Shown: one piece after another, positions 57,415 through 64,000 of the stretch
Layout: each line of letters opens with the position of its first letter
Position numbering within the stretch: position 1 is the first letter of the stretch
NCBI GenBank assembly: GCA_964006375.1
Contig: OZ023267.1
Location: 13,307,846-13,371,845 of the forward strand
Reading direction: 5' to 3'
Length of the DNA stretch: 64,000 bases
Origin: Tillus elongatus
Taxonomy: Eukaryota > Arthropoda > Insecta > Coleoptera > Cleridae
Translations under genes and position numbers: made by a program
Notes under the pieces: model-generated
The model's database searches: none
The model's input: only the letters and a program-made list of their open reading frames with translations
Told to the model about the DNA's origin: nothing

Positions 57415-59789
57415 ACTGACACTTGTTCATCAAGATGTCAGAAGTCTCGAAAATTGGGTATAGAGCTATTATTACGAATCATACAATTAATACGTGCTTT
57501 GACGTGGGATGATACTTTGGCTCTTGAAGATGTCAATCTTCAATATAATGATTTTTTTGTAAGATAAATAAACGTCATTTCCGGAGACAGGCAGGGTTGT
57601 TAAACTGGGCGGTCTGAGGCCTGATGTGGGCTGGATCACAGAAGGCATTAAAAATCGTCTCGCACAATCAAAACTTTATATATGCTTTCATTCTGTGGCG
57701 GTGCGTCTCTGCTGGAGTACTACAGAAAGTATATGACGCCGCCGCGCTTCCTTTAATACCAGATGACAAATGCTCAAATAATTCCTAACCTATCAACAAA
57801 TCTAATTTGTCATTGGCATAAGCTAAGTTACCGGGAAGTTAGAGGGCCGCCAGCTTTTATACAGTGGAGATGGGCGTGGGTTAAAATAGGATGTTAATTA
57901 GGGGCGCCACTTGATTGTTTAACCTCTACTCCCGGATATTCGAATAAGATGTTTACTAATCTGCTTCCTTGCCCAGATCCAACACAACCAAGAACTCTTG
58001 GATCACACTGGCAACTATAGCCAACCACAATCGAGCACAGGAAGCTACAAAGGAGATGTAATTACGATAACACAAGCTAAAGTTCGGAACGGTATGGTCT
58101 CATAGACCCACAAATAAAGATAACGGTAATGATCTAATCTCTCAACAGTCCTGAAAAGAAAACACAACCACACAAAACCAAAACACCTAAAATATGATAA
58201 AATACGGGCTTTTATTAAGCTTCTTTGGCATACAAGAATTTATTAAAAGTTGTTTTAAAATTCTGATCTAAAATAATAAATAAAAATAAATATAAAGTCT
58301 CTATGATATCACAAAAATGGCTTACTACCAAATACTCAAGATCTTTACTGAATATTTATGAAGGTACTACAAATATAGTTGTTCTACGGAAAATTCCACT
58401 TTTCGTGCACGCAAAGCTCACAAATTATTTTTCCCCAATTATTACTTAATTACATGATAAGTACGGTAAGTGGCTTGATTAAAGATCAAGTCCCAAAGAA
58501 TAATCAATAAGCTGGTCTAATGCTAACAGTAGATGATAACCAATGGTACTATCAAAAGTGAAGCAATTATATTAATAATGGTCTCATAAAGATCTGTACC
58601 ATATTTAGTGAAGTTAAAATAAAATAAACTCGACTTGATTTTAGTAAACTTAACACAGATGAATATTTAAAAATGTATCTTATCAAGAATGTCTCTTATC
58701 ACTTTATTCGTTATCACAAAACGAAAAATTCTTACTTGACATTCCTGGACTTCTAGGCCGTCTAATTATCATCAAATTCCAAACCAGCCAAGGCCTCTAG
58801 GAATACGGGACTGCAACCACGGGAATAATGCAATAACGGTACGGCAATGCGACAACGAAAGGGGAGACCTTCTTACTGAGATCCTAATTCAATTCTCCAT
58901 TTAATTCAATATCCATATACTTTGTTCGGTACATAAAAAATTCGCTCATCCATGTGAGACTTTTCCACTCCAAATTTACGGTACGTGAATTTACCAAAGA
59001 TATCGCCCAATACAATAATGTCAGCCGGTACGAGAAATACTCCAGCCGGTACAAGGAATTCTTCCAGTCGGTACAAAAACTGATCTAGTCGGTACGAGAA
59101 ATTCAGCCGGTACTTGGACTCTTCCAGTCGGTACGAGAAATTCAGGCGGTACTTGGACCCTAAAAACAACAAGTAACGGAATGCTAAAGGTGTTACAGTT
59201 AAGAGAGAAGATGATTTCTTACCTCCAGAGAGGGAAACGAAATTCCACAACGGGATACGATAAATGTGGTCCTTAAATCCCCTCAACGGGTTTCTCCACA
59301 GCCTTCGGCACTAAATCCGTACATTACGACATCACCAGAAAGACTGCAGATTAAATTCTGAGAGCAACAAAATCCACAAGGGAGGATACTTAATATCCAA
59401 AACTTGCTCCTCAGAAGGAACCACGTGTTAACTCCACAAGTTACCAACGAAATCTCTCTCTCGAAACTTTCAGCGCATTCACATCTCCGACTTAAACACA
59501 GGTGCTGCCACACCCTTCGCTCTCTCTCGCATCACATACGTCTCCAGCCATCTATCCTCTTCAACATGCGGACCCTTTCCGAACTACGGCCACGGCAACG
59601 CAAGCGTGTAAGCCGGCCCGATATACCAGGGGTAATACAAATATAAATAATTTACGAAAGATCTAAATTCGATTCATTATACGAGGGATATCCAGAAGAA
59701 TTAACCACAGTTGTCGCCAATAATTCTTTTTACAAAGCAGGGGAGGAACCACAATTACGTCCAAATTAGCTTAGATGTTTAGCTATCCA
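57415..59789. other. No recognised gene
   Basis: 2.4 kb, GC-richer at 57580-57900 and 59200-59640; no coding motif recognised besides the minisatellite below. Confidence 0.45.
59019..59162. repeat. Minisatellite, unit about 18-22 bp
   Basis: CCAGTCGGTACGAGAAATTC-like units (AGCCGGTAC, AGTCGGTAC, AGGCGGTAC) recur about eight times. The minus frame over it reads YRLNFSYRLEESKYRLNFS, a translation artefact. Confidence 0.8.
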
Positions 59790-59860
59790 ATTTATACCGT
59801 TACACGTATTAAAGGCAGAAAAGCGACATTACACGTTTCCTTACCCAATCCGATAATAAG

Positions 59861-60142
59861 ATGAAAACAGCTTGGGAAATATTTTGCAAAATTCGAACGA
59901 ACAGACAGATTTCTACCCTGGAGATGAATGGCAGGATTATGACGGATGTGTGTGACAGCGCAGACGCACTTAAACATTGTAATACCAGCACTAACAATCT
60001 TGTGCCAGCTTCTGGTCATCACCAAATTAGATATTGGCATTCGTTTTTTATGCTTCCACTTACAGAGACGAAGGTCGAACGTCTAATTGAATCTTTGAAC
60101 ACTTCATATTCTACTGGTGTTGATGGACTGAGCTCTGCTGTG
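59861..60142 (+). pseudogene. Non-LTR fragment (linker/RT start) fused to J6
   Basis: Reads FFMLPLTETKVERLIESLN and STGVDGLSSAVLL, the segment just before the RT domain in a non-LTR family different from J. It continues without a stop into J6 endonuclease at about 60143. Confidence 0.65.
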
Positions 60143-61775
60143 TTACTTTGGTTGAAACTCTCTCTCAGGGCTGCGACTAAATTCATCTGTTGCATTTACC
60201 GGTCACCTTCTGACAACAACTTTGTCCAGCTCTTCGACTACCTTTCCGAAAATACCGACTATCTGATTTCTGAATATCCCTCCTCCGAGGTCACTATTCT
60301 TGGTGACTTCAATGTCCATAATACGGAATGGCTAGGATCTTCAAAAACTGATCCACAAGGGGAGAGCAGCGGAGGCCTTTGCAGTCAGCAATTCTTTAGC
60401 CAATATGGTTCAGCAACCTACTTACTTTCCTCGCATCCCAACACACAGCTCAAATCCCTTGAACCTCCTTCTTACTACAAAACCTGAATGCTATAAGACA
60501 TCAGTCACCGCCACCCTTCGTCGCTCAAACCACGGCGTGGTCACTGCTTCCTGCGCAATGCAAGGCGATGTCACACAATCATCACACCCACGTATCGTTT
60601 GGCACTACAACCCGCGAACTGGGAAGAAACGCGGGATTACTTTTCCTCATTTCCATGGGTGCCTGCCTGCGTCTCTCATCCAACTACAGGCCTATTTATC
60701 TCCTTTCAATCGTCTCTAAAGTGATGGAAAAGTATATAAACACCGAATTACTAAAATTTCTTGAAAAACACCGTCTAATCCACGACAGGCAGTATGGATT
60801 CCGGCAGCACAGATCAACTGCCGACCTCCTTTCCTTTATCATCCATTCTTGGAGCTGTAGACATATCCAAAGCATTCGACCAGGTTTGGCACGCAGCGCT
60901 GCTTAATAAACTTCCGGCCTATAGCCTACCACCAAAACTCTGTACCTGGACAGCAAATTTCCTCTCCAACCGGAGCATTTCTGTTGTCGTGTATGGCCAT
61001 TCCTCTAAACTGTATCCAATTAATGCAGGAGTCCCTCAAGGTTCAGCTTTAGCCCCTACTTTGTGTCTTCTCCACATCAATGACAGTTACGCGGCGACAG
61101 CACCCTCCACTCAAATATACAATATTCTAAGCCTGTCTCTTTAGCCCAATTAGATGAGGATCGCAGACTTATGGAGAGCTCTGTCTCTGTGGATCTCCAA
61201 TAAATATTGGACTGGGGAAGCAGAAATCTTGTACAATTCAACTCCATCAAATATCAGTCTTGCCTTCTATCTCATAAGAGATACACCAGCCCTAGACCCA
61301 TCACAATGAACAACCAATTTATTCAAAGTAATGAGCCCGTTTCACTTGCATTTCTGTGGATCGAAATCTCAATTGGCACCAACATGTCACATCAATTGCA
61401 GAAGCGGCTGCTAAGAAACTAGGTTTCCTCTTCCGGGCTCGGAAATACTTTTCATCAGCTAATCTCTATACCTTATATACTTTACAAATAAGGCCAAACC
61501 TCGAATACTGCTCCCACATCTGGGGTGCAGCGGCCGCTTTTACACTCGCTATCCTGGACTCCATTCAAAAGAGTGCTATACGTCTCATCGGAGACCCTAC
61601 CCGCACCCAAAGACTGCCATCCCTTACCCACCGACGTGGCGTTGGTGACCTCTCTCTATTTTATAGATATCTGAACGGACACTGCTCAGAGGAGCTTTCT
61701 TCCATAGTTCCTCCACCTACTGCCCCCAACAGATCTACCAGGGGAACAGAGCGAATGCACCCTTTTACTGTCTAG
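60143..61775 (+). pseudogene. J6 endonuclease and RT, frame-broken
   Basis: Endonuclease: LRAATKFICCIYRSPSDNNF, VTILGDFNVHNTEWLGSSKT (catalytic GDFN) and GSATYLLSSHPNTQLKS. RT: YGFRQHRSTADLLSF, a deletion joining LGAVDISKAFDQVWH, and GVPQGSALAPTLCLLHIND; the YADD box is lost in a deletion (NDSYAATAPST). Then HVTSIAEAAAKKLGFLFRAR, HIWGAAAAFTLAILDSIQKS. Confidence 0.85.
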
Positions 61776-61987
61776 GTCACCAGACATAGAACATCTTGTT
61801 ATGCCCGCTCTTTTGTCCCGAGGAATTCCAAGTTGTGGAATTCCTTGCCGGCACATGTTTTTCCTTCTCCTCCGAACCTCCAAACCTTCAAGTCCAGAAT
61901 AACAAGTTGGCTCTTTCCTCCTTGTCGACACCCACGGTACGATAGTATTTAGGCTGTGAGCCCTCGTGGTGTGTTGTTGAAAAAAAA
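60143..61987 (+). mobile_element. Jockey/CR1-like non-LTR copy J6, internally deleted
   Basis: Endonuclease start to 3' end (GTGGTGTGTTGTTGAAAAAAAA). Between about 60675 and 60685 the endonuclease is joined directly to RT (SSNYRPIYLLS), deleting the middle. Confidence 0.87.
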
Positions 61988-62004
61988 CACGGGGAAAATA
62001 CTTA

Positions 62005-62400
62005 CTCTGTAGTAAAAGATTGGTCAAAACGGTTTCGAATGCAAGAACAGGAAGGACAATGTTGAGAATCTCGTATTAGGCGATCGACGCTTAAAGTGAA
62101 AGAATTGTCAAAAATTTCGGAGCTTTCAGATACAAGCGTTCGCCGAATACTCCACGAACATTTACGCATAAATGAAGTTAGTGCAAGGTGGGTCCCCAAA
62201 CATCTTTCAGCAGTTCAGCGCCAGCCTCCTGTTGAATGTACCCGATCATTTTGCACCTCCTTGGAAAAAAAACATGTGGACGTGTCGAAGACAATTGTCA
62301 CAAGGGATGAAACTATGGTTTTCTAGTATGAGTCTTTGTGCAAAAGAATCACCGTCAAGAAAGTTCCACGGAAATGTCATAATTTGACAGGAACATCAAA
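62005..62400 (+). pseudogene. Mariner-like transposase fragment
   Basis: VKELSKISELSDTSVRRILH and INEVSARWVPKHLSAVQRQ, then a damaged CTSLEKKHVDVSKTIVTRDE (TRDETMVF in place of the mariner TGDETWV). Only Asp 1 is present. It abuts the J6 tail. Confidence 0.7.
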
Positions 62401-63286
62401 AAACATGATAGCTATAGAGTAACTATAAATAGGCCAGGGGTCGTGCATGAGGATATGCCCTCGTACAACACAGCAAACTTTTTCCAACGCGTAATTCATT
62501 AACTAAAAGTGTTTCCGCTAAAACAAGGCTTTGCAAAATCTAGTAAATTATGAGAGTCCCGCACAAATCTCACAAACAAAAATTAATTCATTAAACACTG
62601 ATATTCGCTATTATGATCTTGCATCAAATGACTGCTGGCAACGATGCAGACGAAATATGTGAGTTTAGGTCACGGCGAGGCAAAATCCAGCTCACGTTCC
62701 ATCCGTGCCATATGTTGGCAATTATGCTGTTCGCTCTTCGCACACCACATTAACTGCCGCGACGGAAACACCAACACTTCTTTTTGCATACCTTTACCGA
62801 GGATGGAATTTTTTACATGCAGTTTTTAAACTAGAAACGGAGCTCGAGTGAAAAATACGCTAGGTGAATCGGCAGCGGCAACTCAATCATACAGGGGGTG
62901 ATCTTAAGCGAAAGGTACATAGCGTAACCATATGTACAGTACACATAGTGATCACAAAAACTGGAAATTTGATGTCTGATTGCCCTCATTACTGAGATAC
63001 AATGTGTTCAATTGATTTCCGTAAATCCTTTGTTTTGGCAGAACCTTTGGATCACTCTGTATATTAACTTCACAATTTGTAGTCACATTACTGACATCGC
63101 ACTTCTTCAAACGCACTTATTCAAAGACATTGTGAAATCCAGAAAACAAAAATGAACTCTTTTATTGCACCAAAAGTAATACCATGTAGTATATACCAAG
63201 TATACTGCAATTTCTAATTTCTGATGCAAGAATCGGGAAATAACCAAATTATTAATCGCAATCTACTGCATCCATAGCATGTCTAA
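62401..63286. other. No recognised gene
   Basis: Unassigned. Confidence 0.5.
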
Positions 63287-63482
63287 AAAATTTCGGGGCG
63301 CAGCAAGTATAGTAGTGAATTTTCATAAGAATTGTACACTATTATTATACGACATATTACTAAAATTAATACTTCAAACTTACACAGTCCTCGAAGATCG
63401 ATTTTAGAGGTTCTAGTACGCGCACATTTGAAGAAGTCTTTCGAAAGTGTTACAATCGATATCTCTCTGTTATCAAAAAACA
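63287..63482. repeat. Repeat B left end followed by an inverted A module
   Basis: GGGGCGCAGCAAGTATAGTAG, GAATTTTCATAAGAATTGTAC, then TTTTAGAGGTTCTAGTACGC and GATATCTCTCTGTTATC. Confidence 0.6.
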
Positions 63483-63764
63483 CTGTGTTCTAATTCCTTT
63501 TGAGAAAAATGCCCCAAAACTCAAACTTATAGACATAGACACATTTATTTCACCACTTTTTACACTTAAAAATTCAATAATTGTGGCAAGTCGAAATACA
63601 CTAGTAAAAAATCCAAGTTTTAAAAGTACACAGCAAAATACACAGATATATAAATTAGTTAAAATTAATTATACAATAAGTGAACCTTGTAAAATACAAA
63701 CTACTACATGTGCGAGATACAAAGAGTATAGCACTATGGACGCATCTTTTTTTTGATACAGGAG

Positions 63765-63960
63765 GAGGAAATGCTCATGCAGACCCCATTCACGGCCCCG
63801 TAGGTGCGGTGGGATATCGAGGTACTGTGAGACTGTACTCACTAAAACCCCCTCCCTGGGAGTACCGGACCTTAGTCCATACCTCCGTCAGAAAGATTTC
63901 ACACAATGACTTTTTGGGTATGAATGTTTCGATTCTGTTTTTGCCGCGGGGGCGTTAGCG
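63765..63960 (-). mobile_element. Possible non-LTR 3' end, R1-like
   Basis: GC-rich patch; on the minus strand CCAGGGAGGGGGTTTTAGTG and CCTCGATATCCCACCGC resemble the GGGTTTTAGT-type 3' UTR of some arthropod R1-clade elements. By resemblance only; it could also be an exon, since an acceptor-like TTTTTTTTGATACAG precedes an open plus frame (HADPIHGPVGAVGYRGTVRL). Confidence 0.3.
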
Positions 63961-64000
63961 GGTAAGTATAAGCTTTGGACGCTTATGCTTATGTGGAAGT

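Noticed and set aside
58906..59286. 126-codon minus ORF rich in YRLNFS repeats
   Set aside because: Produced by the short tandem repeat at 59019-59162.
63680..63958. Host exon with acceptor at about 63764
   Set aside because: Not excluded, but the frame has no recognised domain and the minus strand resembles a LINE 3' end; kept only as a low-confidence feature.

Overview
This is a stretch of insect nuclear DNA. It is AT-rich, has no operons, and is packed with mobile elements of kinds common in arthropods. The one host gene I recognise lies on the minus strand at the left edge. It is a mixed-lineage kinase (MLK, the MAP3K called slipper/slpr in flies), seen as five exons with perfect GT/AG borders and matching phases between positions 6855 and 1. 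They encode the activation loop and C-lobe of the kinase, the leucine-zipper coiled coil, the CRIB motif and the start of the Ser/Pro-rich tail; the gene continues past position 1. The SH3 domain and kinase N-lobe were not found, so the upstream exons probably lie beyond position 64000 and most of the window would be one giant TE-filled intron. I cannot name the species; a beetle or another TE-rich insect would fit.

Layout. 1-6855: slpr exons, with one 4.65 kb intron (1869-6522) holding a Tc1/mariner element with about 495-bp terminal inverted repeats (TIRs) and a mariner whose transposase fragment became a tandem array. 6950-20480: copies J1-J3 of one Jockey/CR1-like non-LTR family, a Penelope scrap, five (TA)n arrays and two copies of a second long-TIR Tc1/mariner family. 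20680-22920: a mariner interrupted by J4 and by a hAT-like MITE. 23000-31000: a solo LTR, LOA/I-like non-LTR copies, the longest reverse-transcriptase ORF of the Jockey family (J5), and a repeat of about 0.9 kb present in opposite orientations at two places. 31648-38113: a complete BEL/Pao LTR retrotransposon with apparently identical 423-bp LTRs, a 5-bp target duplication and one open 1738-codon gag-pol frame. 38118-43010: Tc1 scrap, MITE, SINE-like insertion and LOA-like copy 2. 44183-50890: a hAT-like element, a third long-TIR Tc1/mariner element, composite dispersed repeats, a fold-back MITE and a tRNA-derived SINE. 52670-64000: non-LTR scraps, LOA-like copy 3, a mariner with both TIRs, a minisatellite, the chimeric J6 locus and further mariner and LINE fragments.

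Apart from slpr, essentially every recognisable coding region belongs to a mobile element; only the BEL/Pao frame is open from end to end. The most useful signals are structural: nested insertions dated by target duplications, three Tc1/mariner families with unusually long TIRs (one of which copies the end of its own transposase gene), and a dispersed repeat group sharing a terminal module around GACGCAGCAAGTGCGTTATG that no family I know explains.
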